A stretch of DNA of 10,825 nucleotides from an uncultured Lachnospiraceae bacterium. GTDB lineage: Bacteria; Bacillota; Clostridia; Lachnospirales; Lachnospiraceae. The DNA lies in contig CAKRSV010000019.1 of NCBI GenBank assembly GCA_934401915.1, forward strand, positions 1 through 10,825, given 5' to 3'. The notes under the pieces are model-generated. The model searched no databases, was not told the DNA's origin, and was given only the letters and a program-made list of their open reading frames with translations. This document shows positions 1 to 6,862 of the stretch, piece after piece. Position 1 is the stretch's first letter; every line of letters starts with the position of its first letter. The translations under genes and the position numbers were made by a program.

Positions 1-458
1 CCTGCCGGTTCCAGCACTTTTTTCTCTAACATGTTTAACATCGCTTCGGTGTCAAATTTTCCCTCAAAATAAAGTTCCTCATCCACCTTTAGCGGTACAT
101 CCATTTCTTCCGGTGAACTGCCAAGGATCGTCCTCCAGCGTCCGGCTACTTTTCCACACATTTCCATAAAACGCTCATGGATATCCGGCTGTTCATTATA
201 GGTCTGCAAAATTCTTTGTGCCACCTTTCTCCATGTAGGTGTCTCTATCCATTCTCCCGGCGCGAACTGGACTGCCAGCGGTCTTTTCCCTTTCAGTTCT
301 GCCGGGGACACTGTAATAAGACTGCTTTCCCGGATTGTATCTTTCATGTCTGTCCTCATTTCTCCACTTCGGTACATCTGGAGCAGTGCATCACATTTCG
401 TGTTTACAAGCTGTAACATTTCCTCCCTCAGTTCTTCTATCAGTTGCTCATAATTCAT
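1..458 (-). CDS. Uncharacterised protein, C-terminus beyond window edge
   Basis: The open frame starts at ATG 458 and runs off the window after 152 codons, so the C-terminus is missing. A clear AGGAGGAG ribosome site lies about 7 nt upstream. The protein begins MNYEQLIEELREEM, has an acidic, probably helical N-terminus, and shows no signal peptide, membrane segment or catalytic motif that I recognise. A central stretch contains LKGKRP and ETPTWRKV, and later parts are rich in E and K. From memory, similar soluble proteins occur next to recombinases in Clostridia, but I cannot name a family. It lies downstream of the recombinase operon, separated by the terminator at 571-602, so it probably has its own promoter. 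Function unknown. Confidence 0.8.
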   Translation of the reverse strand, partial: MNYEQLIEELREEMLQLVNTKCDALLQMYRSGEMRTDMKDTIRESSLITVSPAELKGKRPLAVQFAPGEWIETPTWRKVAQRILQTYNEQPDIHERFMEMCGKVAGRWRTILGSSPEEMDVPLKVDEELYFEGKFDTEAMLNMLEKKVLEPA

Positions 459-570
459 ACGCTTTTCTCCTCCTGTCGCACACTTACTTCATGTGCTTTT
501 TTTATATCCACTTTCTTTTACTCATTTTCCGTTATATGCTTTCTGCTGTCCTTTCCTATTTTATGCCAAC

Positions 571-602
571 AATAAAACGCCCGGATCATCGGGCATTTTA
601 TT
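571..602 (-). terminator. Intrinsic terminator closing the recombinase operon
   Basis: The inverted repeat AATAAAA-c-GCCCG / CGGGC-a-TTTTATT has a 6-nt loop and one mismatched pair. The GC-rich core flanked by A and T tracts suits a bidirectional terminator. It lies about 60 nt after the last recombinase stop codon. Confidence 0.75.
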
Positions 603-632
603 CTTACCATAAACTGGCAGGAACAACGTTTC

Positions 633-671
633 CTATTTACTTGCTGCCATTCCTGCCGCAGCCTTACTCAT
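633..671 (-). CDS. Possible 12-aa coupled peptide at the end of the recombinase operon
   Basis: The frame MSKAAAGMAASK starts at ATG 671, inside the last codons of the upstream recombinase, and overlaps its stop by 8 nt (ATGAGTAA). A good AGGAG lies 7 nt before the ATG, which is why I list it. It ends at TAG 633, ahead of the terminator. It may be a translated coupling peptide, the surviving start of a longer lost gene, or chance. No function can be given. Confidence 0.25.
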   Translation of the reverse strand: MSKAAAGMAASK

Positions 672-2298
672 ATCGAATCTCCTGTTCCATGACAATGCCT
701 GACTGGAACTGTATCAGCAGCTTCTCGCTGGATTCCACTTTGATGGTGGAGATCAGCCGTCTGACAAGGTCATTGTCGAACTCCGGTATCTGGCAGGTGC
801 TTGTGCTTAAGTAATGGTCGATATCTTGGATTCTCTGTTCATAGCTGTCAGCCATCCATTTCTCGTTTCTGGCTGTTTTCTGTGCCTCTTTTAAGGCATT
901 GATTTCCTCTGCTATGGTACGATAGCGTTCATCAAACTCCGGTGTGTAGGAGCCGGTCTTTGCATTCTCCGCGATCAGTGCCACCATCTCTTCCTGCTTT
1001 TCTTTTATCTTTTCTTCGTATTCCTCAGACTCTTTTGCGGTGCTGTAGTTCCCGATGACATGGATGATGTTCTGCCGGAAGTTTTCCATAAATTCCATAT
1101 CATCACTCGTGATCCTGTGGATGGCTTCCATCACCGCCCTGTTTAATGTGTTCTCTTCGAGTGTCTCGGATTCCCCGCATTTCTTCACTCCGTTAGTCAA
1201 TCGGTTGCTGCATCTCCAGACAACTTTCTTTTTCCCGTTTCTCGCCCAGGTGACTCTCCGGTACTCCTGCCCGCATTTTCCGCAGATCAGCATGCCGGTC
1301 AGTGCATAGGTGGAGGAATACCTGCTCCTCTGGTTCTTCTTCCGGGTGACAGCCGCCTTGCATAAGGATGCCCTCCGCATCATCTCTTCCTGTACCCTGT
1401 AGAACAGCTCCTTCGGGATAATCGCCTCATGGTCATCTTCCACATAATACTGCGGTACGATTCCAGTGTTCTTGACTTTCTTTTTTGTCATGAAATCCAC
1501 CGTATAGGTTTTCTGCAGTAATGCATCTCCCATGTATTTTTCATTGCGGAGCATTTTGTCTATTACCGTGGAATGCCATTTGTCCTGCCCTGTGGCGGTC
1601 TTGATTCCCTGCTCTTCCAGATGCTTTGCGATCTTCCCGGTACTGTAGCCCTCCAGATAAAGCCGGAAAATCAGCTTTACGATCTCTGCCTCTTCGGGTA
1701 CGATGACCAGGTCACCATCCTCGTTTTTGGTGTATCCCATGAACTTTGTGCAGTTTACGATGACCTTGCCTTTTTCAAATTTCCTCACGACTCCCCAGCG
1801 GATGTTCTCACTGATGTTGCGGCTCTCCTCCTGTGCCAGGCTGCTTAAGATGGTGATAAGGATTTCGCCGGTTCCCTCCAGTGTATTGATCCCCTCTTTC
1901 TCGAACACCACCGCCACGTTCTTTTCCTTCAGTTTTCGGATGGTCACCAGCGAGTCTACCGTGTTCCTCGCAAACCTGCTGACCGACTTTGTAAGGATCA
2001 TGTCGATCTTTCCTGCAAGGGCATCCTGTATCATGGCATTAAAGTCTGCCCTCTTTTTGGTGTTTGTTCCACTCTTTCCGTCATCCGCATAGATGCCGGC
2101 ATTTTTCCAGTTTTCGTTTTCCGATATCTTGCTGGTATAATACTCCACCTGTGCCTCATAGCTGCTGTCCTGCTCTTCCAGTTCCGTACTGACACGGCAG
2201 TAGGCAGCGACCTTCATTTTCTTCTCTGACAGTTTCACATTCCGGTCATACTGCACCTTGGCAGGTATCATGCTGATCTTTTTTGCTGTTTCTGCCAT
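664..2298 (-). CDS. Large serine recombinase (third of three)
   Basis: This is a site-specific DNA recombinase of the large serine (resolvase/invertase) family, expected to integrate or excise the element through a covalent phosphoserine intermediate. It has 544 residues, normal for the family. The catalytic domain spans about 28-175, with the nucleophile Ser37 in CRVST, the YADDGKSGT segment near 70-78 and the SVSRFARN arginine motif at 105-112. The recombinase DNA-binding domain follows (about 185-305). Then comes a zinc ribbon with Cys339, Cys342, Cys363 and Cys374, and a charged coiled-coil region (about 420-490). The start at ATG 2298 is set by AGGAGGGA about 8 nt upstream, inside the 12-nt gap after the preceding gene. 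It is co-transcribed with the two recombinase genes upstream. The target site cannot be read from this window. Confidence 0.95.
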   Translation of the reverse strand: MAETAKKISMIPAKVQYDRNVKLSEKKMKVAAYCRVSTELEEQDSSYEAQVEYYTSKISENENWKNAGIYADDGKSGTNTKKRADFNAMIQDALAGKIDMILTKSVSRFARNTVDSLVTIRKLKEKNVAVVFEKEGINTLEGTGEILITILSSLAQEESRNISENIRWGVVRKFEKGKVIVNCTKFMGYTKNEDGDLVIVPEEAEIVKLIFRLYLEGYSTGKIAKHLEEQGIKTATGQDKWHSTVIDKMLRNEKYMGDALLQKTYTVDFMTKKKVKNTGIVPQYYVEDDHEAIIPKELFYRVQEEMMRRASLCKAAVTRKKNQRSRYSSTYALTGMLICGKCGQEYRRVTWARNGKKKVVWRCSNRLTNGVKKCGESETLEENTLNRAVMEAIHRITSDDMEFMENFRQNIIHVIGNYSTAKESEEYEEKIKEKQEEMVALIAENAKTGSYTPEFDERYRTIAEEINALKEAQKTARNEKWMADSYEQRIQDIDHYLSTSTCQIPEFDNDLVRRLISTIKVESSEKLLIQFQSGIVMEQEIRYE

Positions 2299-2310
2299 CT
2301 GCTCTCCCTC

Positions 2311-3210
2311 CTAATCCTTGTATCCGGCTGTGACACGGCTCCCATTGATAAGCTCCACTTCTGCCATGTTTCCACCATGCACCCAGATGCGTGCGATTAT
2401 TTTTCTATATAAATTTTCATCAAATGTTTCCAGTTCCTTTTTTCCTGCAAGGATGTTTTTGATCTCCTCTGTCCGGAACTCCCCATCCCTGACCTCCAGC
2501 GTCCGGTATCGTTCCTCTGCCCTTTCATAGAGCAGTTTCATCAGGTCTGTCTCTGTGCGTTCCTGCTCTTCTTTCATGTGCTGCAGGTTCCGCTCCAGAA
2601 CCCGGTACTGAGGACTGAGCTTTTCCTCCTGCCTTTGTACCCGGAGCAGGCCTTTGTTTCGTATCACTGCATTGATGGCTTCTACACACACCTGCTTTGC
2701 CTGCCCGTCTGTAATAAAACTGTTCCTGCAGTTTTTTGCTCTGCCAGTCACATAGTTCCTGCACTTCCACTTGGCAGTGCCGCCACGCTCTTTTTTGTGG
2801 TTCGGCTGGATATGGCTGCATACTGCCCCGCATTCTGCACACCAGATGACACCTCCGAAAAGGATTCTTTCATCCCTGCCGGGTCGGTGGTCTGCCCTTC
2901 CAAGCTCTGCCCTCACCTTTTCCCGTCTGCGCTGGACTCTCTCAAACAGTTCCTCTCCTATGAGCTGCGGATAGTATTCTGTGCCAAGGTAGCTTGGGTT
3001 TTCCAGTATCCTGCCAATGGATGCATGGGTCCAGGACACTTTCCCTTTTGCATTGCATATGTTTCTCCCTTTCAGGTTCTGGGCGATCCTGACTGCCGCC
3101 ACTCCGCTGTCATAGTCTGTAAATATCTGTTCCACAATCTTTCTTTGCTCTTCGCAGATGGTGATTTTTCCATCCACAACTTTATAGCCGATTGGCATGT
3201 GCCACTGCAT
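2311..3210 (-). CDS. Recombinase-like protein lacking the catalytic domain
   Basis: This 299-residue protein keeps only the C-terminal part of a large serine recombinase. It starts directly in the recombinase domain (IGYKVVDGK at 7-15, and GRILENPSYLG at about 66-76). It continues into a zinc ribbon (Cys124, Cys127, Cys150, Cys161) and a coiled-coil tail (about 195-260). There is no RVST serine motif or SRFAR motif, so it should bind DNA or partners but not cut. I chose ATG 3210 because GGGGAGG lies 8 nt upstream of it; the GTG at 3219 sits right against that site. It overlaps the end of the preceding recombinase by 29 nt, which suggests coupled translation. The frame is intact, so it looks maintained rather than decayed. 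A role as accessory subunit of a heteromeric recombinase is inference. Confidence 0.9.
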   Translation of the reverse strand: MQWHMPIGYKVVDGKITICEEQRKIVEQIFTDYDSGVAAVRIAQNLKGRNICNAKGKVSWTHASIGRILENPSYLGTEYYPQLIGEELFERVQRRREKVRAELGRADHRPGRDERILFGGVIWCAECGAVCSHIQPNHKKERGGTAKWKCRNYVTGRAKNCRNSFITDGQAKQVCVEAINAVIRNKGLLRVQRQEEKLSPQYRVLERNLQHMKEEQERTETDLMKLLYERAEERYRTLEVRDGEFRTEEIKNILAGKKELETFDENLYRKIIARIWVHGGNMAEVELINGSRVTAGYKD

Positions 3211-4798
3211 CCTGTCCACCTCCCCTCTCCGTCAGTTTCAGTCCGTTGTATAGGCAGAAGGTGATGTCGTGTTCTTTGGAGACCACGATCTTCTCCGCTG
3301 TCATTTTAAACAGTTGCTCGTCAAACTCCTCCCTTAATCCGTCCTGTTCTGCAATCAGTTGGATAAGCTGTTCGGTCCGTACAATTTCTTTTGTCCTCCG
3401 CAGCTTTCTGGTCAAAAGTGTCTTTTTTCTTCTGCATTCCGTCAGCTGCCAGCCAAGCTTGCTACTGCTCTCCATAAAAAGAGCAGAGTCCATATATCCT
3501 TTCCTCATGACTTGGTTTAGGATTTGGCTCTGCCCGCTTATATCTTTGATTTCCTTATCCAGTTGTCTGATTTCCTCACTGTCCTGCCTTGCTGCCACAA
3601 GTTCTGTCAGCTCTTTTAACAGCGGCTCTAATATCGTTCCCTGATTGGTGTACAGCTTGTTCCACATGTCTGTAAAAGCCCGGTGCAGTACATCCTCCCG
3701 GATGGCTTTCATGCAACAACTCTCTTTATCCTCCACATGTCCGCTGCACGTCCAGATGATTTTCTCATAGGGTTTCCCGATGTAGATTTTCTGCCGCCGG
3801 AAGGTTCTTCCGCACTCCCCGCAGATGATTCTGCCGGAAAACAGGTATCTTTTGGTGTAGTCACTCTTGTTCATGTGCAGTACATCCACCCGGTATGCCA
3901 TCAGGTTCCGCACCGCTTCTGCCTCCTCATGTGTGACGATTGGCGGATGGCTGTCCTTGATGAGATACTGGTTTCTCTGTCCGTTGTTTACCCGGCGGAC
4001 AAATGGGAACCTTGTTTCTGTATAGGTTCTCTGCTGTAGCATATCTCCCTCATAAATCGGATTTTTCAGAATGTCCTGTATCACCCCGTCCTGCCACTTT
4101 TCTGCACCCCGGATTGTCGGAATGCCTTTCTGGTTCAGTGCCTTTGCTATCACATACACTCCCATGCCGTTTAGGTAGGATTCATAAATCCACCTTACGG
4201 TTTCTGCCTCGGATTCTATGATGACTAAATTTCCATCCTCATCTTTTCCATAGCCATACGCTGGTGTGGATATGATATAGGTTCCATCCTGAAAGCGTTT
4301 CTGTATCGCCCAGCGGTTGTTGCTTGAGATGTTTTCTGATTCCCCCTGCGCCACCGATGCCAGGATGGTAATGAACAGCTCGCTTTTTTCTGACAGCGTG
4401 TTGATGTTCTCTTTTTCAAAGTAGATTCCAACGCCAATCTCCTTCAGCTTTCGGATGGTCTGGATGCACTCCACCGTATTTCTTGCAAATCTTGTGATGG
4501 ATTTCGTAAGGATCAGGTCGATGTTCCCATCCTCACAGTCTGCGATCATCATCTGGAACTCATCCCTGTGCTTTACGTTTGTTCCGCTGATTCCTTCATC
4601 CGCATACACCCCTGCAAACTCCCACAGGGGGTTGCTCTCGATCTTTTCCGTATAGTACTCGACCTGTGCAGTATAGGAAGTTGCCTGTGCCTGACTGCCG
4701 GTACTGACTCTGGCATATCCGCACACTTTCAGCCTGCGTTCTTCCTGTGTATGTTTCTGCGCTTTTGCTGCCTTTATGACAGTCACTTTTTTTGCCAT
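3182..4798 (-). CDS. Large serine recombinase (first of three)
   Basis: This is a complete 538-residue large serine recombinase. The catalytic domain spans about 22-170 with nucleophile Ser32 in ARVST, YADEGISGT at 65-73 and SITRFARN at 100-107. The recombinase domain (about 178-300) contains WQDGVIQDILKNPIYEG. The zinc ribbon uses Cys326, Cys329, Cys351 and Cys361 or Cys362. A charged helical tail follows (about 395-500). I chose ATG 4798 because AAAGGAG lies 8 nt upstream; a GTG at 4837 gives a longer frame but has a weaker site. Its catalytic domain resembles that of the recombinase at 664-2298 (both LTKS..RFARNTV) but is clearly diverged, so this is not a recent duplication. It opens the three-gene recombinase block and probably works with its two downstream partners. 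Confidence 0.95.
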   Translation of the reverse strand: MAKKVTVIKAAKAQKHTQEERRLKVCGYARVSTGSQAQATSYTAQVEYYTEKIESNPLWEFAGVYADEGISGTNVKHRDEFQMMIADCEDGNIDLILTKSITRFARNTVECIQTIRKLKEIGVGIYFEKENINTLSEKSELFITILASVAQGESENISSNNRWAIQKRFQDGTYIISTPAYGYGKDEDGNLVIIESEAETVRWIYESYLNGMGVYVIAKALNQKGIPTIRGAEKWQDGVIQDILKNPIYEGDMLQQRTYTETRFPFVRRVNNGQRNQYLIKDSHPPIVTHEEAEAVRNLMAYRVDVLHMNKSDYTKRYLFSGRIICGECGRTFRRQKIYIGKPYEKIIWTCSGHVEDKESCCMKAIREDVLHRAFTDMWNKLYTNQGTILEPLLKELTELVAARQDSEEIRQLDKEIKDISGQSQILNQVMRKGYMDSALFMESSSKLGWQLTECRRKKTLLTRKLRRTKEIVRTEQLIQLIAEQDGLREEFDEQLFKMTAEKIVVSKEHDITFCLYNGLKLTERGGGQDAVAHANRL

Positions 4799-4888
4799 GC
4801 TTTTTTCTCCTTTCCCAGTATTTTCAAGGGTTTGCACTCCCTGTCAGCAACATACACTACCACATAGTCCTTTATATATCCAGTGTTA

Positions 4889-5047
4889 TTACAGATATAC
4901 TTTTGCTAATTCCGGGGAGAAAGTCTTGACATTCAAAACCCGGATTTTTTCCCATTCTTCCTCGGTTAACAGCTTATCTTCATGCATCCTTTTTAAGAGA
5001 AATTCGGCAATCTTATACCGCACCTCATTCGCTCCGCCTTCCATCAT
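4889..5047 (-). CDS. 52-aa SHOCT-like small protein
   Basis: A short intact frame begins MMEGGANEVRYKIAEFLL, continues KRMHEDKLLTEEEWEKIR and ends FSPELAKVYL. The pattern of a helix, then L(L)TEEEW, then a second helix resembles the short SHOCT-like C-terminal modules often found as stand-alone proteins beside clostridial recombinases. That assignment rests on pattern and memory. GGGAGG lies about 13 nt before the first ATG (5047), and a closer AAGGG sits 5 nt before it; the second ATG at 5044 is also possible. The gene sits between the 131-aa gene and the first recombinase, with about 90 nt before the recombinase start. A small acidic protein here could be a directionality factor or accessory subunit, but nothing in the sequence proves it. 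Confidence 0.7.
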   Translation of the reverse strand: MMEGGANEVRYKIAEFLLKRMHEDKLLTEEEWEKIRVLNVKTFSPELAKVYL

Positions 5048-5128
5048 CTTTTCCCTTTTTCCTCCCGCAATTTAAGAACGTTAAATTCATTCTCCCAAGC
5101 CAAACACTTTTGCCCAGAAGAAACACCT

Positions 5129-5524
5129 TTACATCATCCCGATTTCAGCCATGGTTGCAGCCTCATCTTCTTCCCGGAAATACTGTTCCGATACATCCCT
5201 GCTGACTGAAAGCACCTCTCCTGCGTCCTTTTCTCCCATCTGGATTGGGATTAAGAACGGATTGATTTCCTTGCAGAATTCCTGATTCGGACAGCTATTG
5301 ATAAAATAGCCGCAGGTATCTAATATCAGCCTGTCACACATATCTGTGATGACGATCTTTTCAGCCTCAAACATGTGGCTGCCGATATAATTTGCGATAT
5401 TTTCTGCCGTGGTCGAGATATAGTCCTCTTTCCTCTCCCCTCCATCACTCGGATAAAGATAGGCATATCCTGCCCTCTCCGTTTCAAAAATCCTTAACAT
5501 CATTTCGGTATCTTCTTTCTTCAT
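5129..5524 (-). CDS. Uncharacterised 131-aa acidic protein
   Basis: This soluble, acidic 131-residue protein has no membrane segment and no motif I can name. Recognisable stretches are RAGYAYLYPSDGGERKEDY near the N-terminus, a central EKIVITDMCDRLILDTCGYF that reads like beta strands, and NSCPNQEFCKEINPFLIP. I chose ATG 5524 because GGAGG lies 10 nt upstream; the longer frame from ATG 5548 would contain that ribosome site. The start overlaps the stop of a possible 36-aa frame as ATGA. The gene stands first among the confident genes between the candidate RNA and the recombinases, so it is probably part of the excision operon. Function unknown. Confidence 0.75.
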   Translation of the reverse strand: MKKEDTEMMLRIFETERAGYAYLYPSDGGERKEDYISTTAENIANYIGSHMFEAEKIVITDMCDRLILDTCGYFINSCPNQEFCKEINPFLIPIQMGEKDAGEVLSVSRDVSEQYFREEDEAATMAEIGMM

Positions 5525-5631
5525 CTCCTGTTTTCCTCCATTCCCCATTTTTCAGTTTTTCTTAACCCCACAAGAATACGGCGGAAGTTCCCCTCCGCCG
5601 CATGGTTTCTGTAATTAAGTCTTACTGCCAT
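5521..5631 (-). CDS. Possible 36-aa basic leader protein
   Basis: The frame runs from ATG 5631 (MAVRLNYRNHAAEGNFRRIL and on) to a TGA that overlaps the next start codon as ATGA, a typical coupling arrangement. It is basic and arginine-rich. Its ribosome site is poor (GAAGG only 3 nt before the ATG). It contains the hairpin at 5579-5600. It may be a leader that couples translation to the 131-aa gene, or only an open stretch. Confidence 0.35.
   Translation of the reverse strand: MAVRLNYRNHAAEGNFRRILVGLRKTEKWGMEENRR
5579..5600 (-). promoter_or_regulatory. GC-rich hairpin ahead of the 131-aa gene
   Basis: CGGCGGA and TCCGCCG form a perfect 7-bp stem around an 8-nt loop, about 55 nt before the 131-aa start. 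No U-tract follows on either strand, so it is unlikely to be a terminator. It could slow ribosomes or polymerase in the leader. Role unknown. Confidence 0.4.
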
Positions 5632-5713
5632 AATCCTTCACTTCATAAATAAAAAGTGTCTGTCCCTATTCGTCACTACTCCCCGGAACCGAAACGCCGC
5701 CAAAACAGAGAAG

Positions 5714-5742
5714 AAAAAATCCCAAAGCCGGCATTTCATGGG
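5714..5742 (-). terminator. Terminator-like hairpin ending the candidate RNA
   Basis: On the minus strand CCCA-(TG)-AA pairs with TT-TGGG around an 8-nt loop and is followed by A then T6. The stem is short and bulged, so termination is probably partial. That would let transcripts continue into the recombinase operon. The same 3' arm can pair with CCAAAG (5760-5765) instead. Confidence 0.5.
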
Positions 5743-6229
5743 CAGTCAGTCCAGACTATCTTTGGTCCCTGCCACTCGGACAGGCAGACATCACAGGTAT
5801 CTCACCTCCACCACTGCGTGCTGGCTAATCTCAAGGTGTATCATTATAGGCCATTCCCCTCTTCGCGCCTGTCCACCACAGACAGGCTGTACCCCGGCTT
5901 TCCCGCTCGGCTCCTTAGATGCGATCTTTTTCACAGCATGGCTGGCAGAAAGAACATCTGCCCGATTGCTGCAGGAGTGTCACTGCGCCCCGGTTACGGC
6001 TCATGAAACGGCTAACGTATCTGAACTGCTGGATATGGCTGGCAGGATATGGCGTGATTCCATCCTGCGCTCGGAGTCCTGTATTCCTCTCCGGCATTTT
6101 TCAAGGTGCGTTTTGTCTGCCTGTGTCGTATCCACACACGAGACATGAGAGGATTCCCGGAAGAGACCATCTGTCCAGAAAAAGTTCCTCTCATAAGGTA
6201 CTCACAGAAAAACACGTTTTGAGGGGGTA
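5714..6229 (-). ncRNA. Candidate large structured RNA between sigma gene and recombinase operon
   Basis: About 500 nt with no credible protein frame on either strand, but many nested hairpins. These include GCCTGTC/GACAGGC (5867-5887, 7 bp, 7-nt loop) and a two-part stem at 5934-5971 (CAGCA/TGCTG outside, GGCAGA/TCTGCC inside). GCAGGAT/ATCCTGC lies at 6042-6068, and ATGAGAGGA/TCCTCTCAT closes 6145-6194. A nested stem CACCT/AGGTG surrounds the CCA-CAC/GTG-TGG hairpin near 5805-5840. The region looks more GC-rich than its neighbours and ends in a hairpin plus T6 at 5714-5742. It begins right after the sigma stop; no promoter is obvious. It could be an independent large RNA, a long regulatory leader of the recombinase genes, or contain recombination sites. 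The exact ends are estimates, and I do not recognise the family. Confidence 0.5.
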
Positions 6230-6655
6230 TTAATCAAAAAATTTTTTTATTTTCTTTACCGCACCGTTTATGCTCTCCCGGATGTTCTTCTCTCCAACCC
6301 CTTCTTTCGCTGCAATCTGCCGGTATGTCATGCCCTCAAAAAAATAAAAATGCAGCCGCTCTCTCTGCACCGGGGTGAGTGACTGCATTGCTTTCTGCAG
6401 GGTTTCTATTTCCATCTGCCGGATGACCGTATCCTCTACCGATTCCCCGGTCAGCTCCACCAGATCTTCCGTTTCTCCTTCTGTATATCCGTCCTTGGTC
6501 GTATGTCTGATATCCCGCATTTCCTGTGCGTGGGCTTCTTTGCGGAACGTATCGGCAAGTGCCTCGTAGACTTCTCTGGTCACATAGGTGTATTCCAGCT
6601 CTCCAACTGCATCTTTATAAAAATCCTTTACTCTGATCCTGATCCATTCTGACAT
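6230..6655 (-). CDS. Small sigma-70 family regulator (region 4 type)
   Basis: This 141-residue protein ends in a sigma-70 region 4 helix-turn-helix (about 85-140). Its core LTPVQRERLHFYFFEGMTYR continues into QIAAKEGVGEKNIRESI, the helix pair that would contact a -35 element. The N-terminal 70 residues do not look like a full region 2, so it is shorter than a normal sigma factor. It resembles the sigma-like proteins that precede excision genes in clostridial and Tn916-type conjugative elements. The start at ATG 6655 is fixed by GGAGG 8 nt upstream, and that site lies inside a 14-bp hairpin (6660-6698). It is the first protein gene after the quorum-controlled promoter at 6897-6925. It probably activates the downstream recombinase region, which is inference from order and family. 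Confidence 0.85.
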   Translation of the reverse strand: MSEWIRIRVKDFYKDAVGELEYTYVTREVYEALADTFRKEAHAQEMRDIRHTTKDGYTEGETEDLVELTGESVEDTVIRQMEIETLQKAMQSLTPVQRERLHFYFFEGMTYRQIAAKEGVGEKNIRESINGAVKKIKKFFD

Positions 6656-6659
6656 TCAA

Positions 6660-6698
6660 ATGTCCTCCATTTCGTAATTTTTTTGAAATGAAGGACAT
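6660..6698 (-). promoter_or_regulatory. Hairpin occluding the sigma-gene ribosome site
   Basis: In the minus-strand RNA ATGTCCTTCATTTC pairs with GAAATGGAGGACAT: 14 consecutive pairs, one of them U-G, around an 11-nt A-rich loop. The GGAGG used by the sigma gene is in the 3' arm, so the folded form should block translation. The odd pair is a wobble only in the minus transcript (a C-A mismatch on plus), which supports a function in this orientation. Confidence 0.7.
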
Positions 6699-6739
6699 CT
6701 GGCGGACCTCTGGGTTCTGCTTTACTGGAAAAAGACAAT

Positions 6740-6787
6740 AAAAAAAGGTGCTGTTCCCATGCAAAATAAAGCATGCAAAACTGCACC
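6740..6787 (-). terminator. Intrinsic terminator in the sigma-gene leader
   Basis: On the minus strand GGTGC-a-GTT pairs with AAC-a-GCACC, enclosing an inner CATGC/GCATG stem with an 8-nt loop. T7 follows directly. It lies about 105-150 nt after the predicted start of the promoter at 6897-6925 and before the sigma gene. It therefore either makes a short RNA or works as an attenuator. Confidence 0.65.
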
Positions 6788-6799
6788 CGGATGTTATCC

Positions 6800-6862
6800 T
6801 TATGAACTTTTCCCTTTCTGCCGCCCCCTGCAATCCGGTGCGGCATGAATTCCCCAAAACAT
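6800..6862 (-). CDS. Possible 20-aa leader peptide
   Basis: An ATG at 6862 opens a frame MFWGIHAAPDCRGRQKGKSS that stops at 6800, just before the terminator at 6740-6787. AAAGG lies 6 nt upstream and AGGAGA further up. A GTG at 6867, 8 nt after that AGGAGA, instead opens a 79-codon frame ending at 6628. That frame crosses both the terminator and the ribosome-site hairpin and ends 28 nt inside the sigma gene. Either could be a leader whose translation affects the hairpins. Neither composition looks strongly protein-like. Confidence 0.3.
   Translation of the reverse strand: MFWGIHAAPDCRGRQKGKSS

Noticed and set aside
312..321. TGTAATAAGA, close to the LytTR repeat core
   Set aside because: Single copy inside a coding region, with no partner 21 bp away and no promoter beside it.
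478..503. GCACA/TGTGC hairpin followed by T7 on the plus strand
   Set aside because: Only a 5-bp stem and no plus-strand gene upstream to terminate; probably chance in the leader of the gene at 1-458.
2578..3264. 228-codon plus-strand frame
   Set aside because: It lies antisense to the middle recombinase, which has clear domains; Cys/Phe/Leu-rich shadow translation.
4799..4837. GTG start extending the first recombinase by 13 residues
   Set aside because: The ATG at 4798 has AAAGGAG at 8 nt; the upstream start is weaker and its added residues cover that ribosome site.
5609..5626. CTGTAATTAAGTCTTA, similar to the repeat at 6932
   Set aside because: Has an extra base in the core, no second copy at 21 bp, and lies within a possible reading frame.
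5656..6233. Overlapping plus-strand frames of 104-136 codons across the candidate RNA
   Set aside because: No ribosome sites, composition unlike protein (many S, H, P, R, C), and they lie antisense to hairpin-rich sequence.
6615..6857. 80-codon minus-strand frame over the sigma leader
   Set aside because: Begins at a TTG without a ribosome site and ends inside the sigma gene in another frame.
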